Positions 23,701 through 34,900 of a DNA stretch of 64,000 nucleotides are shown here, piece by piece (the stretch's first letter is position 1; every line of letters starts with the position of its first letter). Below the pieces are notes generated by a model. The model was not told where the DNA came from and ran no database searches. It saw only the letters and a list, made by a program, of their open reading frames with translations. Position numbers and translations under genes: made by a program. The DNA lies in contig SMSO01000031.1 in NCBI GenBank assembly GCA_004764695.1, forward strand, positions 7,807,261 through 7,871,260, in the 5' to 3' direction. The stretch comes from Schizochytrium sp. TIO01 (Eukaryota; Sar; Bigyra; Thraustochytrida; Thraustochytriidae).

Positions 23701-25202
23701 CAATCAATCTTGTTGTCCGGGTTGCAAAAACGTTCAATCTCATCCTGCTTCGCTTGGGAGAATGGAGATGCCAGCCAAGCCTCAGCCATGGCATGCTCGT
23801 CCTTCGGAGCATCACCACGCGTGCGATACTTGATGCGGTGCGCCGTCGTTACTTCTTGAATGAAGTCGGCAACATCAATATCATCTGGACAGCGAAAGCC
23901 GATACTCTCAAAGTACGGCAATACATCCTCACGCTTCCCGTGGAACATGGTCATACCCATGGCCATGATCAAAATCTCGTCAAAAAGATCATAAGTCTCA
24001 GGCGGCGGCTGAAGCAGCGCGCAAATGGCAGTGAGGCCAAGTCGCTTTGCAACACCGGTGATACGACGGTTGATGTCAAAGGTGGCAGAACTATCAAGAC
24101 CAGTACTGATCTGATCGTAAAATGCAACAGGACGACGGGCCATCATCATCTCAGCGGATGTGACACGTTTCTTCTCACCACCGGAGACGCCTCGGAGGAG
24201 CTCGTTACCAACAATGGTGTCGGCAGCGTTGGATAGGGCCAAGTTGCGAATAACAAAGTCAGGGAAGTTATCGAACTGCTCGTGGATGCGGGCAATGTCC
24301 CGATCGCTTGCATTGCTGTTGACGCCGACCTTGGCAATCATTTTTTTGGCCTCCTCGGGACCTCCAAAGCAATCATAGGCAAACTGCAAGGTCTCACGCA
24401 CGGTGAGTACTGGGTTGTGGTTATCATTTTGGTCAACATAGGTGGCTAATTTACGAACATGGAGATCTTGAGGAGCGTAACCAGAATAGTATAGGTCACC
24501 AGTAATCTTGCGTCCTGCACCGGTCTTGACACGGCCAGACAAAAGCTTAAAGAGAGTGGTGACGCCACATCCAGGAGGTCCGAGGACGAGTGTCGAAGAT
24601 CCAGCTTTGAAGACTCCTGCCATCTTATTGATAATAGGCAAGTCCATTCGGCTGTTTTTGCCTGTGCCACCCATGCAAGGCATCACGAAGGCGCTGGCAA
24701 CGTTTACAATACCAGGATTGTGTTTTGGCACATTAACAGTGAAGGTAAGGTCGCGGAAGGCAACGTTTACGGGCCATCGTCCGTCACCCTGGACACGCTG
24801 CATAATGTTAGCGTATGTCACCATGGTGAGTTCACGCATCGCAGATCCGATAGCAGTACCGAGCCTTGAACTGCGATCAATCTGGCCGTTCTCAAGGAGG
24901 TCTGCAAGAAGCATGACATCCTCTGTAGAGAGCTCCACGCTCATACGTTCTTTTGGGTCACTTCCGTAAACCTTTTCCTGGGTCTTCAGTTCGCTCTTGA
25001 TGTGGTCAAGCAGCTTGTCTACGCGTTGTTTCTTATCAGTTATCTGATGAATGCCGCTCTGAGCCCGAGTTGTGCCAGCGGCTCCATACGCTTCTTCTGA
25101 TTTTTCCAGATCCTCCTCAGAGTCCATACTGGCAGAATCCTCTTGCGGAGGCGAGTGCTGAGACCCAATGGCCTGTTTGTCGTCATCGTTGTTGACCAGC
25201 AT
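20784..25202 (-). CDS. P3: full-size ABCG/PDR transporter, intact
   Basis: A 1,472-residue exporter of the same subfamily as P2. NBD1: Walker A GPPGCGVTT 208-216 (V214 for Lys), VSGGE near 339-343, Walker B D363-Q364, and L397 for the H-loop His. NBD2: K915, LSTEQ 1016-1020, D1040-E1041 and H1073. TMD1 lies at about 545-800, and TMD2 covers roughly the last 270 residues, with ERASFYRERAASYYG and the C-x12-C external loop (ACDDPS to NPGC). The inter-half linker (about 805-865) is acidic and variable. The start MLVNNDDDK matches the MLxx starts of its neighbours. At DNA level its NBD1 and NBD2 segments are almost identical to P4, including silent sites, whereas the linker, TMD1, N-terminus and flanks differ. 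It is a partner in gene conversion with P4 and has no lesion, so it is probably functional. Confidence 0.96.
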   Translation of the reverse strand: MLVNNDDDKQAIGSQHSPPQEDSASMDSEEDLEKSEEAYGAAGTTRAQSGIHQITDKKQRVDKLLDHIKSELKTQEKVYGSDPKERMSVELSTEDVMLLADLLENGQIDRSSRLGTAIGSAMRELTMVTYANIMQRVQGDGRWPVNVAFRDLTFTVNVPKHNPGIVNVASAFVMPCMGGTGKNSRMDLPIINKMAGVFKAGSSTLVLGPPGCGVTTLFKLLSGRVKTGAGRKITGDLYYSGYAPQDLHVRKLATYVDQNDNHNPVLTVRETLQFAYDCFGGPEEAKKMIAKVGVNSNASDRDIARIHEQFDNFPDFVIRNLALSNAADTIVGNELLRGVSGGEKKRVTSAEMMMARRPVAFYDQISTGLDSSATFDINRRITGVAKRLGLTAICALLQPPPETYDLFDEILIMAMGMTMFHGKREDVLPYFESIGFRCPDDIDVADFIQEVTTAHRIKYRTRGDAPKDEHAMAEAWLASPFSQAKQDEIERFCNPDNKIDCELRQEVYDSRQPLYANSLCREAGLVVSRQLRLAFRDIEFVRTRTIQALCVGVFMGSLFYKIDPNLPTSASEDQNPVLQRYGVLFTTMIHSALAGASQIPVVLSQRPVYYKQSDAYFFRTGSYVLGEFCSVLPLAFIESTLLSLMAFWISWMVPFGEHTATGYSDVGGCFMLYWLIMVILNISFGTWLRALASLSPSPSIGQVLSGICVASICLFSGYLLTADTVPVWFIWIYWLSPMAWAFRAGVIVIFRSEAYTQEQQDYAFALFGFENDVNYIYGAILLLVGYTIVGLYVSYLSYVHLRFEGGGSPPADLDDELDHLNGNDDVVQLEQALSGENGKSPAKTNSNTVEAVDPAAVSKNITFTPVDLVFKNLWYSVQGPKDGRGQYNLSLLKGISGYAEAGTLTALMGSSGAGKTTLMDVLALRKTSGKITGDVLVNGRPQERTTFSRIIGYVEQMDIHSPNATVHEALTFSAYLRQSSDIPTEDKDAFVEEVIKTLRMEPIRNMKIGFKGMGGLSTEQAKRLTIGVELSANPAIIFADEPTSGLDASSALVVMNGLERIARGGRTVVCTIHQPSKVIFEKFDRLLLVRRGGQMVYFGDLGKDSCDLLAYLDALPGTPGMPNPRYNPATYMLEAIGANAGAGADYAAEYENSAKRQENDQIIDALVQKNLAERPEIHFSSTYASTFGMQTDQLVKRWFRSYWRDVPYNTTRFVINIILAVFFGFSFLFRGSDISSASDVQSFVGALFLASTFMAVMAMNSAMPIVFIERASFYRERAASYYGVMPVVIATTLAEIPYATLACLIYVSIFYFMVGMWHNATAFWLFFAFYTIFYFCITYFGHLLAQALPNEQVANLVGSVVFACWCFSAGLMISIDDIPYFWQWFTYLNPLRFALDGLVVSQMACDDPSVQPADNPGCNIVEGNMTAWNMMQDRFGYSSDDWPWCLGTVVAFMGGFRILNGFCFAYVSYLKR

Positions 25203-26320
25203 GATAGGTCAAGTAGCTCCTTACTGGAGTAGACGAGTATCCGCTTGGTCTTTCCTCAAGGAGCCAAAGTTCCTTGCAAAGCAAAAAACGCCTGGTGATC
25301 AGTCTCGTATGGCCTGCCAGAGAAGAAGTTCTTCTCTGGTCCCAGACTAATCACAGATCAAACGTTCGGTCTTCAGCCAACCTAAAGCTTGATTCGGGTT
25401 TGCTTTCTTTTCGAAGCCCCTTCAAGCTCCTTGAACACCTTTGCTTGCGTCACCTAATGTTGCATTGCTCACGTAGTCAACCCGCTAGTAGAGAGCAGGC
25501 TTCCTAGAACGTGAGAAGCAAGTTGGCCAGCTTATTCTATTCAGTAGCTAGCTAGTTAGCTGTCTTTGAGTTCGAGGATTACTCGCGATTCTCCCAGAAG
25601 CGCTTTGTGCAACACCATTGCATCATCACCATCATCACCTTATTCCCCTTAAGTTTTCTTCTTCTGCCCTCTTTCGTCCCACATTACCAAGAATGAGCGG
25701 CGCCTGAAATCGACGACAATTTCCAACAAAAGAAAAAGAATTAAAAAAGGTGACTGCCGCGGAAAATAACCAAATCAGAGAAACAATCAAACTATCGAAG
25801 AAAGCGCGAAGGCAGGCCGTAGGGAAGGAAAGCAAACAGCTGTAACGCAACCAAACGCCTGCAAGCAGGTCCAAGCAAGCCATGACAACCTTGGAGACAG
25901 GCGAAAGCGTCACTCACCTCGCTCGCTCCGATAGAAGGGGAAAGCAGACTTGGAAAGCAAAAAGTAGGCTTTCAAAGAATGCTATGACGAACCTCGAGCA
26001 ACAGAAACGCAATCTTTGCGGTACTTTTCCTTCAATTCCCCGGCCCTCCTTCCTCTCCAGCACTGCTCATATTCACGCACCTCCCAAACCAGACAAACAC
26101 AAAGACCGACGTCTTCGTTGATCCTTGTTGGGCCCATCGCCCACGTCCACGAAGTTCAAGGTCTTGAACCTCGAAGTTCTGATCGATTATCGACGAAAGA
26201 AACAACGAAAGAAGCTTCAAAACAAGCATTGAAATATCGAGCAAAGGCTTTTAGGCATACATACTTTAGAAGAAACATTTCCTCTCATCGCCTCCTTTCT
26301 ATTAAAAGGCCATCGCAGAT

Positions 26321-26347
<27 letters not shown>
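26321..26347. repeat. TC dinucleotide microsatellite
   Basis: Uninterrupted TC for 27 bases inside a pyrimidine-rich stretch, about 1.1 kb upstream of the P3 start codon. A simple repeat. Confidence 0.9.
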
Positions 26348-26352
<5 letters not shown>

Positions 26353-29309
26353 CTTTCTTTCTGCAAAGTTGACACACGCACGCACCTCGAGAGACAGCCG
26401 GGGTCGGTCCCGAGACTTTTGCCAGTGTTCTTGTTCTTGACGGAGCCGCTGCCTCTTGGATGGGCTGTTGGTCCTCGCTCGGGCTTGGAGCTGTGAGCTT
26501 TGAGAGGAAGCGTTTCTTGCAACGCGCAGAGCTCTGGAGCGAAACAATGTGGCTGCTGGAAAGGGCTTGGCCAGGTACTGCCAACGTCATTTGCTTGAAG
26601 GTTTCAGTTCCACGCCCAAGTGACTTAGTCGTTCCATTTTAAAAATTCAATTCTTCTTCAACTTGGGGCGGTCTGTCGGTTTTGAACCGCGTTGGGGGAA
26701 CTCTTGAAACATCATTATTGTACTCTATTGTTATTCTTGTTTTTCACTACCTAGTTCAGTTCAGGATTGACAATTATTATTTTTTAATATTCTTTTTTAA
26801 TTCTTTTTAATCCTTTTTTATTTTAAAAGAAAGAAAATTATAAATCTAATCTGTGGATGTGCGTTTGTGCATGCTCTTTTTAGTTCTTTGAAGCGCGGCA
26901 AGCAAACCGACGATGCGTATGTAGCACAGGCCTGGACTTGAAATAATGGCGTTCCCGGTGCTTGCACGACAGATTTGATAAAGTACACTGGGTTTTCGAC
27001 ATTGTCCACGTTTATACTACTCCAAGTTTGCGATTTTCAACTTCGGGGTGTGCAATCTTGTTTCTTCTCCTCAGGTTTTCAAGTAGTTCTTCTTCAATGC
27101 CAAATCTGTTTCTGCTCGTGTTACGAAGGAAATTGGCACTCTCGAACTTGTTTAGCAGGGTATGTGCAATTTGGAGCTCGAGAGGCTGAAGATCGAAAAC
27201 TCAAGCGTAGTGAACGACAGAGACGCCTTTGCGACGACGGGTGCCTATCTCCTGTTACCACCACCTTGAAAACATTGGTGTGCATTTAATCTCTGGGCAC
27301 TGTGGTGATGATGAGACAAAAGTAGACCTTTTGGGAACTCGCGCTTCCTGGAATCCCCTTTGTTCTGCCTCGGTATTTCTTTTGCTGTTCTTGGTCTCAA
27401 AGATCTAAGAGTGGAGGTCGTCATTCGCAGCGAAATCTGAACGAGAGCATCGGCGTCGATCATTGACGAAGTTGGGGGCCGCGCGAAAGCTATGGATTTT
27501 CAGGATCAGAAACCAACAAGTAACTTGAGTGAAGCCACCGTGGTGCATCAAGACTGTAGAATGACTGGCTGGTACTTCCACGCACGCGTCGCGCCGTAGA
27601 GTTTTAGCGTTTGTCATGGTGAAATCTGAATTCCTCAATGCATTTTGCAGACTCAATACCTCTTTCAATAACTTCGCATGTAGTGGATACGCAGTATTCA
27701 CGGAGCTCGCTGATCCTATCCATGAAGAACCTCTCGACCTTATAAAATCTACGCGGCGGTGCGCATTGGATCTCATTCGCAAAGTTTGAAGCAGCTCGAG
27801 GTTAGCAGTATACTAATTGTCAAACGGCTTGTGCATCAAGCCATTGTGTCCTAGATTTTTAAGCAGATGTTCGCGGAGGCTGGTGGCAAAATCCTCCCGA
27901 CGATTACCAAACACCAGGCAATTAGTTCCGCTTTATCTGAGTTCGCACAGCCTCAGTCACAGCCCTCAGCTTTGTTTTGGCCACGACTTTTGGCGTCCCT
28001 CTGAGGGGCGAAATGCAAAGGAACAGTGTTCCCGCTGACAACCTAAACATCCGACAATTGAACGAAGAAGATGGCCAAGCAAGTAAAAAGTATTTCCTCG
28101 CAGTGCTACAAACGAGGCGGTGCAACCTCAATGATTCTCCGTCATGAACTACTAAGTACTGCTCTTGTTGAGATTGCCCAGACCGCCTATCGTGGTAGTA
28201 CCGACTATCTACATGTTATCTTGGTACCTGATGTTTATTCTTTGGCGCATATTTGTAGGTAGGTATGCTCCAAATTTACACACGGACGAGTGATGAAAAC
28301 CTGAATATACTACTACTGCAAGCAACTAAATGATTGCATGGCACTGCGACGTCAGAATAACAAAAAAAAGACTGAAATTAGCAAAAAAAATGCACCAATC
28401 TATCAATAAAGACAAACTCAAGTAGCTCTTACTCCTCGCTGACCTTTGGCTTAAGCAGTCAGTACCTGGTTGAGAGTTTTCGCGTTGCCCTGCTGGCTTG
28501 TGTTTGATGTTTGAGATGAACTCTGTTGAGAACGAGTAAGGTATTTGGCAGATGTGTAATAGTCACTCCCCGCGTTGGCTTGCCTAGGTACAAAAATAGA
28601 GGCCGAGAAGATTGGCTCGTGTCAGTTACGCGTAGGCATGCACGACAATTCCTATGTAGATAACGCCAGAAGCAGGGTGCCATACGAAATTCATAGGAAC
28701 ATTTAAACAAAATCCATGCATCTAACCAAATTAGCGTTGCTAACTATGATTGGATGATGGAGGATTTATAGAAATATGTGCATTGTTTCTGATAAAGTGA
28801 AACTGAGCCTTGATTCAGTCATGCGCAGATGGTCGAGTTAGGTTTTCTCAATACCTCGAGTCGCTTGGGCTTGAATTGAAAAAATCGCTTGCTTACTCAG
28901 GCTATATCTACCCTCTTGAAGGCAGACAGCACAGAGCCTCAACCAGTTAGTTAATTACCTACCTACTGGTAGGTGCTCCCAAAAGCAAGTCCCGCAACTT
29001 GACTACAGCTTTGCAAACACCCCACAGCCTCCACCTTTCCCTCATACTACATTCCCACACCACCCCCACAGTGTACTTTGGGTATATCCATATCTTACAA
29101 AAGCTCCTTCTGACGTTCCGCGCTGAACCCTTCCGATCGCCGGTTCATTCGCAGTTGCTAGGAGTGCTCTAGCAGGGCTACCAATAAGGAACGTACAGAG
29201 AACGTTCGAGGATCCGCTCGAGAACCTCTATGCTGCGATGGCCCCGACGCTGCTTGCTGTACATAATACATAGAGTATACACTAACTGCGTTCTACTTAT
29301 TCACTACGC

Positions 29310-29723
29310 ATGGACCGCATTGGCGCGAGGGAGTCGCAGCGGTTTCGTGTAACGTCTAGGAAAGGAGGGCAGAATTCCGCGGTTTCTTTGCTTGTTCCTG
29401 AAGAGACGACGGATCCTCTCGATTGGTCAGTGGTTCTCAGAAGCGCAGAGACCTCGACTTCGCGCGAGATTCTAGCTCAGCATAGGCGTGTCGAAGACAG
29501 GTTTAGCTTCGGCTGCTACGGAGGAGCTGGCTGGGCATGGGAGGTAGTGGATGGATCGATGGATGGATTGGTTGGTCTGTCGCCGACTCTGAAGAGCGCC
29601 AGGAAGCCACCGAGTCTGGGCGGGTGCATGAGCGGGCGGATGGGCGATCGATCGCTCGAACGAAGCAACGAAGACGAAGCTAGAAAGCGAGAGAGAGAGA
29701 GAAGGCCCTGCGATGCATCCTAA
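29310..29723 (+). CDS. Weak candidate: hypothetical basic protein (137 aa)
   Basis: An ATG-initiated plus-strand frame of 137 codons in a locally GC-richer patch, on the opposite strand to the transporter array. It is rich in Arg, Ser, Gly and Glu and ends in a run of RERERR-type residues encoded by a GAGA tract. I see no recognisable domain, signal peptide or membrane segment. The low-complexity ending and the CATC/GATC-rich neighbourhood make chance openness likely. It is listed for completeness only. Confidence 0.12.
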   Translation: MDRIGARESQRFRVTSRKGGQNSAVSLLVPEETTDPLDWSVVLRSAETSTSREILAQHRRVEDRFSFGCYGGAGWAWEVVDGSMDGLVGLSPTLKSARKPPSLGGCMSGRMGDRSLERSNEDEARKRERERRPCDAS

Positions 29724-29791
29724 GCCGAAGAAGCGGCGTGAAGACCGACGAAGGAAAGAAAGCGGTGCCTATTCCCTTTAGACTAAAGTCC

Positions 29792-29836
29792 CTGTCACTG
29801 TCACTCTGTCACTCTGTCACCCTGTCACTCTGTCAG
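29792..29836. repeat. 8-bp tandem repeat (CTGTCACT)n
   Basis: About five and a half copies of CTGTCACT with one substitution and one short unit. A small minisatellite. Confidence 0.85.
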
Positions 29837-29965
29837 TTGGTTGGGCTCCTGAGAAACCAGGTCACACAGGTGGAAGAAACGAGCCCAAGCGCAATCCCAT
29901 GTCGGCAGTTGCCCGATAGCCGTGCTGTCAAATCAGGGCGTTCACAGCAGACGCATCGGCACGCC

Positions 29966-30060
29966 ATCCATCCATTCATCCATTCATCCATTCACTCATT
30001 CATCCATCCATTCATCCATTCGTTTGTTCATTCATACATTCGTTTATTCGCTCATTCATG
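29966..30060. repeat. Degenerate CATY/CATTCATC satellite
   Basis: About 95 bp built from four-base units CATC, CATT and diverged forms (GTTT, ATTC). An imperfect microsatellite that keeps one plus-strand frame open by chance. Confidence 0.85.
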
Positions 30061-30880
30061 TCGCAAAAAGCCATAGCGCACCGTGAGGTTTGGGCTTTCT
30101 GTTTGATTTAACTTTCTTTGTTTTGTCTGTTTTGTTGTTTTGTTTGTATATTTCGAGAAGATTGAGGTTCGAGGCTTTCATTTCTTCCAAGTCGTGATAG
30201 TGTTCGTGGGTAGGTCTGAGTTTGCGGGTGTGCGCACGCCAGCTTGTAGGTAGGCCTAGCCAGAGGTAGCAAGAGATGGCGGAAGGCTTTATTTAGTTGC
30301 ATTGCAGGAGAATCGACGGCGATTAAGAAAGTCGCGATGGAGCAGTTAAGACCGAGGTAGGTTGGAAGAAGAAGAAGTACGTATGTATGTATGTAAAGTA
30401 AAGGAAAGTTCATTTAGAGAAGTGACAGAGTCTTTCCAAGAAAACGCTCGCTCCAAAGAAAGATTGGGCTTTCGATGGAGGTACGTGGATGATTGTCGAT
30501 TCTCAAAAGGACTTTCATTTCATTTCATTTCATGATGTTTCATTTCATGATTTTACATGTGTAAGCTTATTTTTTAATAATTTAGCTTCATGATCTTTTA
30601 CAAAAAGTATGTGTTTAGCGCGAAAAGAAAGGTTGAAGGACATCCTCGTTTTGGGAGCGAAGCGCGTCAGATGCAGCGTCGTGAACGGCGTCAGAATGGG
30701 CGACGGAGGAGGATTCGGCGTCTAGGTGCTCAAAGATCGACAGATCGATAGAGGACGGTAACGGTTCTGCCGATGGTGCAGACTTTGAGCTGGAACTTGG
30801 AGATAACAGCAGTTGAATTGTAGGAGAAGTTTGAGCCTCAGGAAACCGCCCCTTGGATCCAAGGCGGTGGCAATCTATCT

Positions 30881-31417
30881 ATGGCTTTGCTTTTGCTTTT
30901 GATTTTGATTTTGATCTGGCTGTTGGCTTTTGGCTTTTGGCTTTGGCTTTTGGCTTTGGCTTTTGAGAGGCTTGAGTCGTCCTGGGCGGTCGAAGACTTA
31001 CTCGCTTTCGTCTTGACTCATGAGCGACTTGAGTTGTGGCTTCTATCAGAAAGGGCCTTCAGGCTCCACGGAGAGAAGAGCAGTGATTCGTCGGATTGTA
31101 GTGAACAGGATCGTTGCTCGTGCGTGAACGAAGACCACGAGGTTGATCTGGTATTAATACGTTGCACACATTGTAAGGGAGGACTGATGACGCGACAAGA
31201 ACCAGAAATCAGGAGCGCCATGAAGCCAAAGATGCTGACGAGTGCTCTTGACTCACAAACCTATGGCGGTATGAAACAACATCAGGTTCAACACGGAATG
31301 GACGTTGTTGCGCTTTACAGACGTATTCGCTTCACCGGGAAAATACAAGGGAGTGCGAAGGGTTCTGTTCCTCCTTTAAGTTGGTTGGGTCAGTTTAAGC
31401 TTGCTTCTTCCAGATGA
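30881..31417 (+). CDS. Weak candidate: hypothetical protein with hydrophobic N-terminus (178 aa)
   Basis: An ATG-initiated frame of 178 codons. The first 28 or so residues are almost all Leu, Ile, Trp, Phe and Ala, which would score as a signal anchor. They are encoded by a TTTTGAT/GGCTTTT simple repeat, so the hydrophobicity is a by-product of low-complexity DNA. The remainder contains a CTHCKGG stretch and is otherwise featureless. I do not recognise it and think it more likely spurious than real. Confidence 0.15.
   Translation: MALLLLLILILIWLLAFGFWLWLLALAFERLESSWAVEDLLAFVLTHERLELWLLSERAFRLHGEKSSDSSDCSEQDRCSCVNEDHEVDLVLIRCTHCKGGLMTRQEPEIRSAMKPKMLTSALDSQTYGGMKQHQVQHGMDVVALYRRIRFTGKIQGSAKGSVPPLSWLGQFKLASSR
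30883..30970. repeat. T-rich imperfect repeat (CTTTTG / GGCTTTT)
   Basis: A mixture of TTTTGAT and GGCTTTTG units over about 90 bp, forming the 5' end of the weak candidate frame at 30881. Confidence 0.8.
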
Positions 31418-31946
31418 AACCGTGCAATCTTGCAATCCTGCAGATGAAAACCTGAAACTGCAAAGGAGCACTGCCATGTCCGAACTTGCTAACCAAGGAA
31501 TCCCAAGTATTAATTTGCTCTTTCGTCAACACTGCTAAGAGTTGGAGATTTTATTTTAGTTGAATATATATTTGATCCAGAGGATGAAGAGGTCATAGGC
31601 ATGGCAGAGTGTCAAATCTGTAGTCCGTCCTACGCATAACTGAGGACCGGAGTGCTCTATATCACGTGCCATAGGGGTCTATTGAAGGAGTACCTAGTAG
31701 TAGTATGGTGAAATATAGCCATACACATGCTATGATCAACAGGCCTCTTAGTATTCACCAAAGAAAGAAGCAACATACGCAAGAGCACGTTGGTGGTCTA
31801 TCTATATTCAAGAATGAAATACGTTTCTTGACGTAACAGCGAATTACAACTTTTGAGAAACTATTCATTATTACATCAATGTCTAGTGCTATGAAAAGCA
31901 CGAGGCAGGTCTTTGTTGTTGTAAAATAAGCATTCTCAACCATGCA

Positions 31947-34900
31947 TTATCGCTTCAAATATGACACAAATGCAAAACAAAAAGCATTCACAACTCGGAA
32001 TCCACCAGCAAAGGCGATAGTGGAGCCCAAGCACCACGGCCAATCGTCAGAACGGTATCCAAATCGAGTCTCCATTAAATTCCACGCAGTCATGTTACCT
32101 TCAACAATATTGCAGCCTGGGTTATCCGCAGGCTGCACAGACGGATCGTCGCAAGCCAACTGACTCACAACAAGACCATCCAGGGCAAAACGCAATGGAT
32201 TCAAGTACGTAAACCACTGCCAAAAGTACGGAATCTCGTCGATTGCAATCATTAGACCAGCTGCAAAGCACCAGCATGAAAATATTACAGAACCGACCAG
32301 GTTAGCAACTTGCTCGTTAGGTAACGCCTGAGCCAACAAATGTCCAAAATATGTGATGCACAAGTAAAAGACGGTGTAAAACGCGAAAAACAACCAAAAT
32401 GCAGTCGCATTGTGCCACATACCAACCATGAAATAAAAGATTGAAACATATATCAGGCATGCAAGAGTAGCATACGGGATCTCCGCGAGGGTGGTGGCAA
32501 TCACCACAGGCATCACACCGTAGTAAGACGCTGCACGTTCACGGTAGAATGAAGCACGCTCAATGAACACAATTGGCATGGCGCTGTTCATTGCCATCAC
32601 GGCCATGAAGTTTGTGGCTAGAAACAAGGCACCAACAAAACTCTGCACATCAGACGCCGTGGAGATATCGTGCCCTCGAAACAGAAATGAAAAGCCAAAG
32701 AACACGGCGAGAATAATATTGATCACGAAACGTGTCGTGTTGTACGGCACATCTCGCCAATACGAACGGAACCATCGCTTCACAAGCTGATCAGTCTGCA
32801 TTCCAAACGTACTAGCATATGTACTGCTAAAGTGGATCTCAGGACGCTCTGCAAGGTTCTTCTGAACAAGTGCATCGATTACCTGATCGTTCTCTTGACG
32901 TTTTGCACTGTTCTCGTACTCTGCTGCATAGTCAGCACCAGCTCCAGCATTAGCGCCAATGGCCTCAAGCATGTATGTTGCAGGGTTGTAACGAGGGTTC
33001 GGCATACCAGGTGTACCCGGCAACACATCGAGGTAAGCCAGCAGATCACAACTATCCTTGCCAAGATCGCCAAAGTACACCATCTGTCCACCACGACGAA
33101 CAAGCAACAAACGGTCAAACTTCTCGAAGATCACCTTGGAAGGCTGGTGAATCGTACATACCACCGTGCGACCTCCACGAGCAATCCGCTCAAGACCGTT
33201 CATCACTACAAGCGCGGAGCTCGCATCAAGGCCGGATGTGGGCTCATCAGCAAAGATAATTGCAGGGTTGGCTGAAAGCTCAACACCAATTGTCAAGCGC
33301 TTTGCCTGCTCCGTACTGAGACCGCCCATACCCTTGAAGCCAATCTTCATGTTACGGATAGGCTCCATGCGCAGAGTTTTGATAACTTCCTCAACAAAAG
33401 CATCCTTGTCTTCGGTGGGGATGTCACTGGACTGGCGAAGGTAAGCTGAGAATGTCAAAGCTTCATGAACAGTTGCATTTGGGCTATGGATATCCATCTG
33501 CTCGACATAACCAATGATGCGGGAGAATGTGGTGCGCTCCTGTGGACGACCATTGACAAGAACATCACCAGTGATTTTACCGCTGGTCTTACGAAGCGCC
33601 AAGACATCCATGAGGGTGGTTTTACCAGCACCACTACTTCCCATGAGGGCGGTAAGAGTTCCGGCTTCGGCATAACCGCTGATGCCTTTAAGGAGAGAAA
33701 GGTTGTACTGTCCACGACCATCTTTGGGGCCTTGGACAGAGTACCAAAGGTTCTTGAAGACCAGATCCACGGGAGTAAAGGTGATATTCTTCGAAACAGC
33801 TGCTGGGTCTGCAGAGGCGCTAGGGCCTTTGCCATCTACACTAGATGTGGCCCGGACTACTTCTTTGTTCCCATGGATGTGGTCAAGCTCACTTTCGAGA
33901 TCTGCAGGCGGACTTCCACCACCTTCAAAGCGGAGATGCACATAGCTGAGGTAGCTGATGTAGAGTCCAACGATAGTGTAGCCAATCAGAAGAAGAATTG
34001 CACCGTAGATGTAGTTGACATCATTTTCAAAGCCAAAGAGGGCAAAAGCGTAGTCTTGCTGTTCTTGTGTATAGGCTTCGGTTCTGAAGATAATAATTAC
34101 AGCTGCACGGAAACCCCACGCCATCGGAGACAGCCAGTAGATCCAAATGAACCATACAGGGACAGTATCTGCTGTGAGCAGGTAACCACTGAATAGACAA
34201 ATCGATACGACCGAGATACCAGCAAGCACTTGTCCAACCGATGGCGAAGGCGATAGAGAAGCAAGAGCACGAAGCCAGGTTCCAAATGAAATGTTAAGAA
34301 ACAGCATAATCAGCCAGTAAAGCATGAAACATCCACCCACATCAGAGTAGCCTGTCGGAGAGTGCTCACCAAACGGAACCATCCATGATATCCAGAATGA
34401 CAGCAACGTGAGCAAAGTAGACTCAATGAACGCTAATGGTAACACAGAGCAAAGTTCAGCAAAAACATAGCTTCCAGTGCGGAAAAAATACGCGTCACTC
34501 TGCTTGTAGTATATAGGGCGCTGGGAAAGTACAACAGGAATACTAGATGCACCTGCTAGAGCACTGTGAATCAGTGTTGTGAAAACAGCACCATATCTCT
34601 GTAAGACCGGACTTTGATCTTCAAGTGCGCTCGTTGGCATATTAGGGTCCATTTTGTAGAACAAGGAACCCATAAAGACACCAACACAGACTGCTTGAAT
34701 GGTGCGCGTACGCACAAACTCGATATCACGAAATGCGAGGCTCATCTGACGTTTTACAACCAGACCAATTTCACGACACAAGGAGTTCGCATAAAGTGGC
34801 TGACGTGAGTCGTAAACCTCTTGTCGAAGCTCACAATCAATCTTGTTGTCCGGGTTGCAAAAACGTTCAATCTCATCCTGCTTCGCTTGGGAGAATGGAG

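Larger units (their letters stand above)
25203..31946. other. Spacer P3-P4, no confident gene
   Basis: About 6.7 kb between the start of P3 and the end of P4. It contains a CT run (26321-26347), an AT-rich patch at 26770-26840, GTCACT and CATY satellites at 29792-30060, a TTTCA run, and a TTTTGGC-type tract at 30883-30970. Two plus-strand frames (29310-29723 and 30881-31417) are listed as weak candidates. The rest shows only short overlapping frames. Confidence 0.6.

Noticed and set aside
29792-30060. CRISPR-like array
   Set aside because: Units are 4-8 bp with no spacers between them, in eukaryotic DNA. These are simple satellites.
33465-34196. 243-codon plus-strand frame opposite P4, with equivalents opposite P3 (21669-22112) and P2 (11029-11382)
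   Set aside because: They lie antisense to conserved NBD2 coding sequence and are open because of codon bias of the real gene. They recur at the same place in each paralog for that reason.
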